A stretch of 64,000 nt of DNA, taken from Acridotheres tristis (Eukaryota > Chordata > Aves > Passeriformes > Sturnidae). The notes under the pieces are model-generated. The model searched no databases. It worked only from the letters and a program-made list of their open reading frames with translations, and was not told where the DNA came from. Both the position numbers and the translations under genes were made by a program. This document shows positions 1 to 12,300 of the stretch, piece after piece. The stretch is from contig CM072897.1 of NCBI GenBank assembly GCA_037013685.1, positions 16,538,643 through 16,602,642 of the forward strand. The letters are read 5' to 3'. Position 1 is the stretch's first letter; each line of letters opens with the position of its first letter.

Positions 1-1670
1 ACAGCTTGACTGTATTATAATTTTTCTGCTACTGTTTTTTTTTTTAAATGGTTACTAGGTCACAGATCTACACTGGGGAAGGCTGCACTGTTCTTTACCT
101 AGGGGACAACTGAGCATGGGGCTCATGTGCCACGCTCATGGGCATGGAGGCAAGGCCCAAAGGACTGAGCAAGTTTCAGAATGTTCCAGGAGGCTACAGC
201 TGGAGCAAGAGACTGAGAAACAGTCACAAGGATTAAACATTTATTCATCCACTCCTTGGGAAAAAAAACACTTTTGAAAAGCTGGAGAAACCTATGACAA
301 GCCAGAAAGCAAAGGAGTAACTGAAGTAAAGCAAGGACTCAGGCCTGACCTAAATGCTTGGAGTTCTAATTAACACTAATTTTACTGCCTTAATATTCAG
401 CAAAAAAAATGGCCTTTGAGACAACAAAAAGCTTCTGAGTGCTCACTGAAAGGAAAAGGCTAGGAAGATGTCAACAGCTTGGCAACCTGGTGTGCTCAGC
501 AACACTGAAAAACTCAACAGCTTTACAAATGCATAAAATCTCTAAGGTATGGAAAAACATTTTGTTGCCAGACACTTAAAAAACAAAACCAACAACAACA
601 AAACAAACAAAACAAAAACAACACCAAAACCCACCAAAATCTTCAAAAATGCTTTTCACTTGCATCGCAGCACCTGGTTGAAATTCATCACTCAAGATTG
701 TCTGAAAACATTCTGTTACCCTCTCACCCCGAGATCATACAAACAGGATTTAATTCTTGTTCTTATGCTGGACATCCCATTAGGGACTAGACAAGAGACT
801 CTCTTTGTCCCTTAACTTCCTCAGGCAGCACTTCAAGAAAATGCACCAGCTGAAGGAAAAGAACTGGCAGGGAACAGGAAAAGAAAATTCCCAAGTCAGA
901 GAGCAAAGCTCAGGTAGAGTCAACAGCAGCTGCAGAGGATGCAGCTATGACTTGAAAAACAAAGCCAGAAGGAGACATGGGGAAGTGGAATGGAACACTA
1001 CAGGCAAGCCCAGGACAAGCACTGGAAACCTATTAATCCCAAATATCCATTTTCATTTAAACAAGAAATGGAACTCCTCTCTCATGTCCTCTTCCTCCCA
1101 GTGGTAAAGGTCATTCACCACTCCAGCTGGAGGTCATCCACCAGTTCAAATTCAGCTAGCAACCCAAACTGCAAAGTTGTGCATTTCAAAATAAAAACAA
1201 CTGCTTCTTCAGCCTATTTTAAATAGGAAGTTTCTTCATTGAATCTAACCACATATAAAGTGAAAAAATGAAATATCTACTGTTTACAATTCAAGCCAGA
1301 AAGTTTACCAAAAACATGAGGAAGTGTATAAGGGAATGAAGCAGAACTCTGGAGTCAGAAAAGTCTTCACAACTGTTTTAAGCTCCAATTCACCTAAAAG
1401 CAGCCCCATGATACTGTGTGAACATGCACCATGTAGACTAAAGTGACATCTATTTTCAAGTATGAATTAAGAGGCTGTACACACACAACTGTTCCTAAAT
1501 GTCAGAAAACAAGATGGAAAAATTGCTGAGCTTTACAAAGCTCTTCTGCAGTACCTTCATTCTCCCAACTGTTTTCATACAGTGTCAGTGACACGAGGCA
1601 AACCAAGAGCACATCACGCACTTGAGAAGCAACAGAACTAAATCACAGTACAAATACTTGCATATAAAAA
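1..1670. other. Downstream flank or extended 3' UTR, no gene seen
   Basis: Holds an A/C-rich low-complexity tract (about 578-650) that creates a spurious Lys/Asn/Thr-rich frame. No exon, RNA gene or recognised repeat was found. It may belong to a long VPS13C 3' UTR. Confidence 0.5.
240..245 (-). promoter_or_regulatory. Candidate polyadenylation signal AATAAA (distal)
   Basis: A second canonical hexamer on the coding strand, followed by T/GT-rich sequence. If used it would extend the 3' UTR to about 3 kb. Confidence 0.35.
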
Positions 1671-1676
1671 TTTATT
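1671..1676 (-). promoter_or_regulatory. Candidate polyadenylation signal AATAAA (proximal)
   Basis: TTTATT on the plus strand gives AATAAA on the coding strand, followed by T/GT-rich sequence (1615-1668) suited to the downstream element. Confidence 0.55.
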
Positions 1677-3235
1677 GTCTTTTTTTAAAAAACATCAACT
1701 TGATATACGTACAACCTGGACAGCTAATTGATTTCTTGTTTGAGCAGAGCTTTCTAGAAAACAGGTGATAGCACAGAATTAAAGGCTGTACCACATTGTT
1801 TCCCATGTAGCAAAGTGGATGAATAGCCACGTGCATACAACAATAATAAAACCATGAGTGCAATGCTTTCTACAAGTTCTGTGTTTGGCAGCTTACTTTC
1901 AAATGTCTAAAGCTTTCTAACTTTGGTGAGCTCATAGGTACAAGAGTTAAGGTAAGAGTGCATTTATACAATATAACAGCCCTTAAGTGTAGAGTTTAAA
2001 AATCCAGGCCTGGTGCACTGTATAGATCTGTAGAAAAATATTGCCATTTTACTTCATCAAGTTTGTAACTACAGCTATTATCTAGCACAAAATAGAAGTA
2101 AGAAATAGAAATTATTCTTTCCAAGAAAAGGAAATGGGAAAGGTCAAATTTTCCTGAGTTCTCACAAGGACACTGATTTTCTTATCTGACAGCCAAAGAC
2201 TGACAGCAAAAGCTCCCAGTTCACTGATCACTGAATTCAAATCTGTTTGCTCATACAGTCCTTGACTCAGTTACCTATGGATGTGCCTCATGGTCAGAAT
2301 GGAACTTGTCTCAACGAAGTTCATGGGGTCATTCACACCAGGCATACACTTAGTGTTTAAATATTGTGTTAAACTGAATGCTAACAGCCTTCAGGAAAAG
2401 AAACTGAAACAAAAATATTACATCAAAACTGAGTTTTAACTTAATGAGATGGCATGCTTCCAGTGGAGTAACTATACACTGAAATATGGAGAGTTCATTT
2501 CTTTGATTTAAGTTTTTGACACACTATGCTAAACCCAGTGTGCTGTTCCTCATGGATAATTCTTTAGGCTACAGTGACACAACCAAAACCATTAACAGGC
2601 ACATGACAGGTGAATAATATTTTTCATTTTTAAAGTGCAGATTTTCATTTACAATGTGACAACATTCCAATGTAAACATCTCCAGACAACAACAGCCTAT
2701 TTCTTTCATATATACTCATTCTTACATTGTTTCAATGCAGTATTTTCTAATACTAAATACCCAGAGATGGAATTATATTAGCTAAATTGTGTACAGTAAT
2801 TTGAGGAGAATGTTGCCTAAAATTAGAGTTTTTAATTTGTTTCAATCATGACCAGAAATACTTCATCTGAAAAAACACCAGAACCACAACGACCACCACC
2901 AGTCTGTAAACCATAACCTTCGAGTGAAAACAAGATAATGACTTCATTTTAGAATCTTGGACCTGAAAAAAGGCACAAAATAAAATTTCACTGCGGGAAA
3001 ACATTTTATCAAAACTTGTAATTTTTAAACTGAGATGCACATTTTGGAAATCCATTGTTTCCAAAAGATGCTTAACCTCTAAAATGACAGTGTTAACAGC
3101 TGTTAACTCTGAAAGAAGACTTCAGATATTTCATCTTGACTTTTTGCCGTTTCCATGTTGTTCTAATCAATTTTAGGGAGAAAATTGCATACCAAATGTC
3201 AAACCCAACAAATCCTATCATTATCAAGACAGCAT
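1671..3235 (-). other. VPS13C: VPS13C 3' untranslated region (to proximal poly-A signal)
   Basis: AT-rich, non-coding sequence after the TAA, without convincing reading frames. An ATTAAA variant signal lies at 2831-2836 and a canonical AATAAA at 1671-1676, giving a UTR of about 1.6 kb if the latter is used. The exact cleavage site is not visible. Confidence 0.7.
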
Positions 3236-3325
3236 TTAGGGTTTCCTCAGCTGCAAGGATGCTCTCTTCACCAGCTTCTCTTGCTTTCGTGTGGTCTGGG
3301 CGTCCCGAATGGCACAACAAAGCCA
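3236..3325 (-). CDS. VPS13C: VPS13C exon e75, terminal coding exon with stop
   Basis: Residues 3478-3506 then TAA at 3236-3238. [20 protein letters not shown] corresponds to the human ACNAIEDAQSTRQQQKL tail. The acceptor is tacag after a T run. A longer open frame (3093-3326) in another frame covers the same bases, but phase 0 from e74 and homology select this shorter one. Confidence 0.94.
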   Translation of the reverse strand, partial: WLCCAIRDAQTTRKQEKLVKRASLQLRKP

Positions 3326-6300
3326 CTGTAAAAAAAAAAACACAGTGAAAGCAAAAAACACTTCAAGCAGGCAGCACTTTGCTTCCATAAGATGCTACTA
3401 AAACATAATTAATTCAACCAACATGTAAACCCACACACACACAGGCTGGTCTAAGTTAGCTCCTTATTCACATGCACAATATTCAACTGATGAACTGAAA
3501 CAGAAATCCACAAAAGGTAAATGGGTAGTGAGTGCAGAAAAATCTATTTTTAATCTATAGATTAAACATATAGCATAAATATTAGCAAAGGAAAGTGCAT
3601 TTAGGAAATAATACCAAAAAAGATAATTAAACACAAGCAAGTATCCTTCTAGTGTGACCTGTGTGTTTTGTGCAATGCTCCAGGTTTGGCCAAGACACTG
3701 AGATACAGAGAAACTAAAAGAATTTCAATTACTTAATTCCAAGTGTGATTTGGACAACATGCTGTAAGAGAAAGCTGAAGGAACATTTTTGGACAAGACA
3801 CAGTAAAGAACTAAGATAGACCCTTCCAGTACATAAAGGGCCTCAAAATTATAGCAATTTTTTTTCCTTCTCAGTCTAACCCATTCTTTTAGAAGGCTCA
3901 ATCAATTTAATAGCAGCAATTTGGCCCTGATTCTGATTCCATCTGCTGACTTGCCAGTTACTGAAGCTACAATTTCAAGCATGCTTCCAAGACACTGTGC
4001 ATCCCATTGATTTCACATTTGCTATCAGGGAGAACACCTCCTGTCTCATCACCTGATACAACACTACAGCAACACACATGGTTTCCTAGGTAATTTTTTC
4101 TATTATTGAAGTACCCCAGAATTTATCCAAATTGACAGATCACCTTAGGTAAGTTACCTACAAGATCCAGCCATCCACAGAAAGAAGGCTCACAAAACAC
4201 TCCAGCCTCCACAGCACCAATAGGAACAAACATTTAGAGATAAATGGTAGAAAAAAACAAGATATAAGAAGGAGGAAGGAGGAATCTAAGTAAGCCTTTT
4301 CATATTTTCATACAAGGTCCACTTGTACTGGCTTAGGTGATCTTGAAATAATCAAGAAGTATGTGGAAACCTACAGACTAGAGGGAATTTAAAACAACCC
4401 AGTACTTTAGATATTGGAATTCTTTTCATTTAATGGCATAGAAATGTAGCTTCAACATTAAATTATTATTGCATAAACTCTCTTGAATGTTTTGGACTAT
4501 CTGGTCTCATCATACTCTTGGTAAAAGACATTTTTCAACACAAAATTATGGTAAATGGTCCTCAGGCACAGCAGCCTATTCTCTAACAAGTTTCTGAACA
4601 TGACCATCTTTTTTACATGCTGAGTTTCAACAACTGCCAACAATATCGTATGAAAAGAAGATGAAAATAATTATAAAAAAAAGAATATACCCTTGCTGTA
4701 GCTTCATCCTGAAGCTGAACTGTCTTTACACATTCATGACCTGTACTGTCCTTTCTTGGGAACATCTTCTGATCCTGCAGCAGAGGGGAACAAAAATGAG
4801 CTTCAGATGACTCACAAAACAAGAAAGCAGAATCAGATACTTAAATGGTTTGAATGCCAATTTCAGGTTAGATTTCAACATGGTCTCTGTCCCACCCAAC
4901 TGTCATACTTTAAAGAAACTTTCAGTAAACCCTGTAACATAATCCCTTAGTTAGCAGTTAAAACCATAAATAAGTTAAAAGCATGTATGGACCTCCAGTG
5001 AGTATTAAATAGAAGAAAATTTAGATGCTTTTCTTACCAAAACAGTAATTTTTAACACATTTGCTTCATAGGAGGGATAACGTGTGAAATCTTCAAATAA
5101 GTAATCCCACTCTGTTGTTAAATGGCCTAAGATTTCCATTTCTTTCACATATATCACTCTCCTGTTCAAGAAAAAAAACCAACATGACACTCAATTTCTC
5201 TCTGGGACTAGAACTTTGCTAGAAAATCTAAACAAAATGAAAGCATTTGTTTAAGAAGGCATTTTCTATGCAGATGAAAAGTATTCACTCAGTCACAGTG
5301 GACCCATATTTCCTTAATGTTCTGAGATGATCACTTGGTCTTTACAAGCCATAGATGATCTAAGACATGGCACAGCATGAGCAGGCCAGGAACTGGGATA
5401 AGGAAAGAAGGGCACAATTATTTATCTATTTATCTGCAAACAACTCAATTGCCCAATTATCACTGATGGCCTTGGTCAGTGCCTTGAAATCTTGTCCATC
5501 TGCAGCCTAAATTCTGAGGTGTGCTGGTCATGATTTTAAAAACCACACTGGGAAGCTTCCAAGGATGAGCCTCTCTCATACATTCAGGCCAGGTGCAAAC
5601 TGGTGCCCTGTGCAATGTGGACATCATCATCCTTTCATTATCTAACATATTGAGAAGCTTTGGAGTCCTCAAACTCAGGACTGCAAACATCTTGAATTCT
5701 CAAACTTGTCAGATGAGTTAAATAACAGGTTTCATGGACAAAGGCCCTAAGGACCAAGACCAAAGTCTTCATTTAGAATATTCTTTAATTAACAAGACTA
5801 CAAACATGTATTATCAAAATGTTAGGTTGACTGCAAACACTTATAATAATCTAATCTGAAAAATCAAAAATGAAGAGAAAAAAAAAATATTTCCCTCCAC
5901 TATGATGGAAGGGTCACTGATCTCAGAGTAAAGTGTCTTCCCAAATTAGTATCCAGCACTGACATCACAGCTAAATTACATTTTACCTTAAGAAAATAAA
6001 ATATTAATTAAAAAATCAAGAAAAAAATAGAGAAGGAAAAGACATAAGCAGAGACTAGCAATCAATCAGTTTAGACTTAGCCAGATGTCTAATCCCCAGA
6101 CTGAAATCATGTCAAGCCCTTAGAAATCATTCAAAATTGAATACCTGTTGGTGACAATAAGGGTGGCCCTTCTGCCTCTTGGAATTGCACAGTGGTGTCG
6201 ATACACCTCTTTTTCCAACTTCCTGATGTGCAACTTCTGAAACAGAAACAGGAAATAATTCTGGGGCTGTACAAAAAGAAGCAAACAAAACCCAAACCAA

Positions 6301-9300
6301 ACAAAGAAAAAAAATCAAACAAAATTTAAAAAACACCAAAAACCACAAATCAAATTAGTGTCTCGAATTCAAAAGGCTTCTGAGAAGTGACCTCATTGTT
6401 AGTTCTTTCCAGGCAGGATCTCTCAGTGCTGAAGCTGAGTCACTGAGAACTGATCCATTCCACTCCAAGGCACAGCACTGACACTGCTCTATCAGTGAAC
6501 TCTTTCTCCAGCTTTGATTTCCTTTCTGTGCTAGCAATTGTCGAATACTGTTTATTCTGCCACACTCCATGCTGTAGGCTTCATTGAAGAGTGAAAACTC
6601 TGCCAAGGTCATGCATCTTTATAAGGCACGACTCAGAGCCTCAGAAAGAAATTATCAAGACACAAATTCTCAATGCATCTCAAGATCAGCTTCTGAAGCT
6701 CTGAGCAGGTATGACTGTTCAATACCCAAAATACAAAGGTGTAGCAAAGTGCAGATTAAATTACTCATCACATTTTGATTAGACAACTACAAGTCAAGTG
6801 ACAACCTACAAATACAGAAGTATTTTTGAAATAAACTACTGTAGTGCTCCTAGGATTTTTTTTTTTTGCAATTATTCATCGATTTCTTTTTCAGATTTCC
6901 CATTCTGTGCATACTCTTTGACTCAAGTATAATGTTTCCTAGAGCATGTCACCAGGATTACAATATTCCAGCAACACCACAGACCAGCACAGAAGACAGG
7001 CTCAAGGTCATCCCCACATCAAGCTCCAATAACACTGGATTAAAGGCAGCAAGACTCACAGAGTGATACCTGAATCTATTTGTGGCAAAGGAATACACAT
7101 CAAAACATCATTCAGAAATAAATAAAAGCATGAAATTAATAATATGCTACCAGTGGGAACCCAGCCTCAAAGTGAGTATGAGAATAAATCTGTGTCAACT
7201 ACAGATTTTCCTAATATGTAATAAGTCTTGTAAAAAGACACTTATAAATAGTGTTTAATTAGCAAAAATTAGCAAGACAATTATGTAAGTATAAAGTCAA
7301 TGCATATTAGCTTTGTACCCTCCAGGTCAGTAATATGATACAATCTGTTTTAAGGGAAAATGGGCAGCTCCAGTGTAGAAACATGGGGAAACATAAAGAA
7401 GAATGCCTGGATGCAGAATGCATGTACTTCAGATCAACCTCGAGCAAATGGGTGCCCCAAAATTGGTTTGATATCCTTCAGAGCCAAGTAAGATGACTTT
7501 CAGTTCATTTTACAGCTGCTACTGTGGAATTCAGCCTCTATAACAGAAAATTCCTCAAGTTCTCATTCCTCAAGTTTCTGACAAACTAGTAAAAATAACC
7601 TAAAGAGGAAGGACAAAAATCTCAGTATGTTTTTAGTTATTTCCTGTAAATAGCCATGTCTTTTTTATTTCCTTAGATGGACCCATAAAACCCATGAGAT
7701 AACAGTAGAGGCTCCAATGGACTCCACAGTTGTCTGTGATGAACAGGTTGAACTCTGTGCAGTTTAAGTAATCAAAATTGCAAGATCAGCTTACATAAGT
7801 ATCAATTAAAATGAAGGTTTGACTTTTTTTATATTTGAATTTTATTTTCATATATTCAAAAGTTCAACAAATATCTTAAAGCATCATCATACATCACAAC
7901 TGACTCCAAAAATCCTTTAATCTCAAAAGTGGATAAATATTCAAGAGCTGAAATCAACAGCACAGTGTTTTCCTGAACTTGTTTCAAGTGATGTTATGTT
8001 TTGAAATACATTTTAATCCAGCATTTTTCAGCAAACAAAACCATAGGGTCAACCAACATTTTCTATAAAAAAATATCCCTTTCTGACCATCTTAAAAATC
8101 TCTGAAACTGCACAATGTACGTGAAAGGAAAAAAGATGCCAAACAGACTGCTTATCTCAAAGTCTCCTCAAAACATTAGAAGAAACATGGCAGCATATGA
8201 CTAAAATGAGAATATGAACTCACCTTTTACACCTCAACCATAGCTGTTTCAAAACAAGTAAAAAAATGATGAAATACAAAACCCACCATGTGAAGACTGT
8301 AATTCAAAGACTGCAATACATATTCCAAATCCTTTTTGTTGAATATGAAGAAATTAGACATGCCACATATTTAAACAGATTTATTCATAAGCATGTTTCT
8401 CTATTCAAATTCAAAGCTTTGGAGAGAAAGCCTGTTTCTCATAACTTCAGAAACAATCCCAATAGTAATTTTTAGATTTTACATGCAATATGTTACCAAA
8501 GCAAGAGTTCCCACTGAGGCCTGTGCAGTATTTCTCAGAGCTATTCTCAATACACCTGATAGGTGCCAGCACAACGGTGGTGGCATTATGTAAAAAGGGA
8601 GTTGCACTCGATGTAAATTACTCCATGATCTGCACACTCTTAAAATTTAGACATCTTTATCAAAAGCTGTTATTTTTATGAGCACTTTGAAGAAGTTAAG
8701 TCATTCTTATTTTACATGGAAATGAAAGAACCAAAGCAAATTTGCAGAGCAGAACAGAGTGTAGCAGAAACAGAATCTGCAGTTTCCAGCACGGTCCATG
8801 CTCTGTCACACAACACTGTCTCACCACCCTGCCTCAATTATTCACGAGGTGTTGTGCATTCTTTATAAAGCTCCATGCTTTAACTGGGATATGAAACGAA
8901 GTACCAGCAACAGGCACTGAATAATGCATGAGTGACACGGGGGCAGCCCCGAGGAGCTGGGTGAGCAGCAGCCCCTGGCTGGGCACAGCCTCTGCGAGCA
9001 AAGCCAAAGGCTCCCACCAGCTGCTCCAGCAAACCTCGACTCAAACACTCCTCAGACCACGGTGAAAAAGCTTGAGAAGTGATTCCCTGGAAAGCCATCC
9101 TCCTAGAGCTGCCCTGTGTGTCCTTGGGGCTCTCCAGCTGTGCTGTGCATTTCTGTTTGACAGAACACATCCTGTGCTGCTCAGCCTCGCTCTGTCACTG
9201 AGGTGCAGCCTGCACCATGGCACATCTGACTTCCCAGGGCTGAGCACATCCCTGGGCAGCCTGCATCCACCACACCAGCCCTCCTGGGACAAGGAGCTGC

Positions 9301-12300
9301 ATCAACAACTTCACACAGCTCAACTGATCTCCTCCACCTGCCTGTGGGCCTCAGTTTGCACCAAACCCCGACTTTCCTGTGGAAAAGGTTCCTTTTCCTA
9401 TAAAACCTACATGTTTGCCCCTCTAAGACAAGCTCTAATGCCTACATTTCACACAAAAGTAATAAAGTAAAACATTTTTCCATCCAATCACTGGATGATA
9501 TTGAGGCATCTTGTTTCTTAAGGTTACCTTACAAGGTTCCCACTCTGTGAGCTTATATTTATTTTCAAGGGACATATGCACTAAATGTAGTTGAAATAGA
9601 TGAGAAGGTGTGGATTCTGGGTAAACTATTGTAACATAGGATCAAAACTGGATCCAAAAATAAACAGCACTTGTACCTACTGTGATTAAATTTCTAAGTG
9701 CACATAGAACTGACTTTCTGACTCATCTTTTTCATTGAATATCTGATTTCATGTAGACACTGCCCTGTCTTGCTTTATATTGCTTGCTAACTTACATTAG
9801 AAAACAAAGATTTCCCAACACTGACCTCTAGCACAAAAATCAAGAACAGTTAATTAAACCTCTCCTGTATTCCATTAAGTGACTTGTTGAAAGAAATAAA
9901 CTGTATTTAGTGAACTGTACAGATGATTAACTTCTGGTTTGTATCCAGTTCCAATCTACACCTTTTAAGAAAAATACAAAAAATAGATGTGGAGGAACTG
10001 CATAATATCAAATTTTCTGTGTTGGTTGTGCCACCTCTTCATTTTTGCTAGATGTAAAAAACATAGTAAAAAAACAAACAAAAAAACCAACAAAAATTAA
10101 GAAGAAAAAATTTGGCCTGCTTAGTATATCACAACTTAATTTCATTTAATCCTCTAAAAAAAAAAAAAAAGGTTTTTTAAATAATTTTAAATTGACTATC
10201 ACATTCTAAAAAGCATTACCAACAAAGATGCTTCTGTTCAACATTTTTTCCCATGATAGGCAAAAAATTTGCTCTGACAACAGCTTATTAAGCTTAGCTT
10301 GCTAATTTCTAAGATGCTGTATTAGTAATGAAATTTATGGCATTGCTTAGTATAGAAGTACATATACTTATTTACCCGTGGATGTACGTGTGTAAATTCC
10401 TGTTAACAGCTGAAAGTTTATACTTATTTTTTTCTGTTGAAGAGCAAAGTCTCTGAAGATTCTGTGAATAAAATCCAGAGTCAGCTAAGCTCACTGTATG
10501 TTTTAGCTGAGCAAAGTCCATAAAGAACCAGTAGCAGTAACTTGAAGGCATAGTGGGTCAGCAGATGTGCAGCTGACAGTTGTACAACAGTACAGAAAAC
10601 ACAAGTACAGGTTTTCTCAGCATTTCTATGAAAACAATACTTCTAGCTCATGAAATTACAAGCATTTTCCCAGAAGTCAATTCCATTCACTATCACCAGT
10701 TTAAATTTTGCTCAAGATGTTGCTCTGCCCCTCTGTCCACAGCCCTACCTCTAGGAGAGCACCAAGAAACAAATGAACTCAGCATCTACCCACCGTGATT
10801 CTTTTTTCCAAATGCCTTCTGTTGTTGCCATTCATAAGGAGCTAAGTATCCTCAGAAAAATAAATACATAGGAAACAAGCCCTCCCTGTCTCCCCATCTC
10901 ACTCACTCATCTAGTCTTGCTGAAGATGGTTATTCAAGTTTGTTTTCTGAGCCTGAACAACATGAATCACTGTTTTATTCAACTGCTACACAGAAAAGAT
11001 AGAGAAGAAGGGGAGAGGACATGGTAAATGCAATCATGCCCTTTATCTAAATACTTTAAGCAGATGAAAAATCATGACAGAAAAGGACAAGAAATATGGA
11101 AAGTGTGTACTCCATTATTCCAGTTCTTGCTGCATGTCAGGAGAGAAGGAGAAAGAAAAGAAATGTTAGAAATAGAACAGGCAATAAGAAAAAATAGACC
11201 ATGTACAAGCAAGTAGCAAATAACCAAGTATTGGATTTAAATTTAATTTAGTAGACTGTTATTTTACTCTAACCTTTTAGCAATAGAACAAGCATTTAAA
11301 GGCCAGTATTAAGAACACAAAGTCTGAAATACAAATTATTCAGATTGTGACTATCAAGAACTTGAAAACTCATGTTGTTCATCTCCCATGTGTCAGGCAC
11401 AGCCACATGAGAAAGCAAAATGTCCACACAGTGCCTGTAGCTAGGACAGATTACTATCATGAACAACATAAGGAAAAACCAAACAGGATATCTTGAAAAT
11501 TCATGCAGTTTTTTAAACTGCTGATACAACCAAACAATTCAAGGTTTATAGCTTAATTGCTTAGTCTGTAAACTAAGCTCAGCTTTGTTATAAAGACAAA
11601 AATTTGGAACTATCAAAGGAGTCTCTTTCACATATTTAAATCTTAATCCTAATAATTCTTAATCCTACTAACCAAATTTCCTTCCAGAGCATGAGAAGTG
11701 ACTACAGAACAAAAAATGGAGATCATATAATAGCAATGCTGCCATTTCCATTTTGCATTCAGCTCACTCCAAGCACTGGGTGTTCCCTGCTATCCAGGCG
11801 TGCCTTACAAAACAGGCTGGGACAAATTTTTACTTCAGACAACGACTGCTAAAGATTGATTGCAACTTAATCCTTTATGGAAGCCTGCAGGTTAGAGAAC
11901 TGTAACTGTGTTTACAATGCAAAACATACCTCAAATAAATCATAGCCCTCAGCTTCCACCCTGTTGTAGGGCCGGATGATGCCATCTTCACGGATGAGGC
12001 GTGGGGGACGGAGGTTGGACACTTCTTCAGTTGATTCTGCCACCCTGCCATAGACAGTGCAACATTATTCTGGTAAGATTAATACAAGCCTGAGGTTCAC
12101 CAATACATCTTTAAGAAGTCACCCTTTCACTTGTCACACATCCCACTTACACATCCTGGGCACCCTGCAGATGTAAATAGTAAAGACACACTGCTAATAA
12201 TAAATCAAAAGTAGCCAATTAAGCAGCTACAGAATAAGCTGGAGAGGTTTATTCCCAAATGCAGATAATTTACTAAGGTTCTCAAGTTTATTAACACACT

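Larger units (their letters stand above)
3326..6144. other. VPS13C: Introns e72-e75, nothing recognised
   Basis: Three introns (3326-4690, 4775-5037, 5162-6144). A short CA run lies at about 3431-3443 and a TTTATC-type run near 5420. No other feature was seen. Confidence 0.7.

Noticed and set aside
549..815. 88-codon Lys/Asn/Thr-rich frame
   Set aside because: Produced by an A/C-rich low-complexity tract on the non-coding strand of the 3' flank.
9072..9470. 132-codon plus-strand open frame
   Set aside because: It sits in the GC-rich island where stops are rare, and frames are open on both strands. No homology was recognised.
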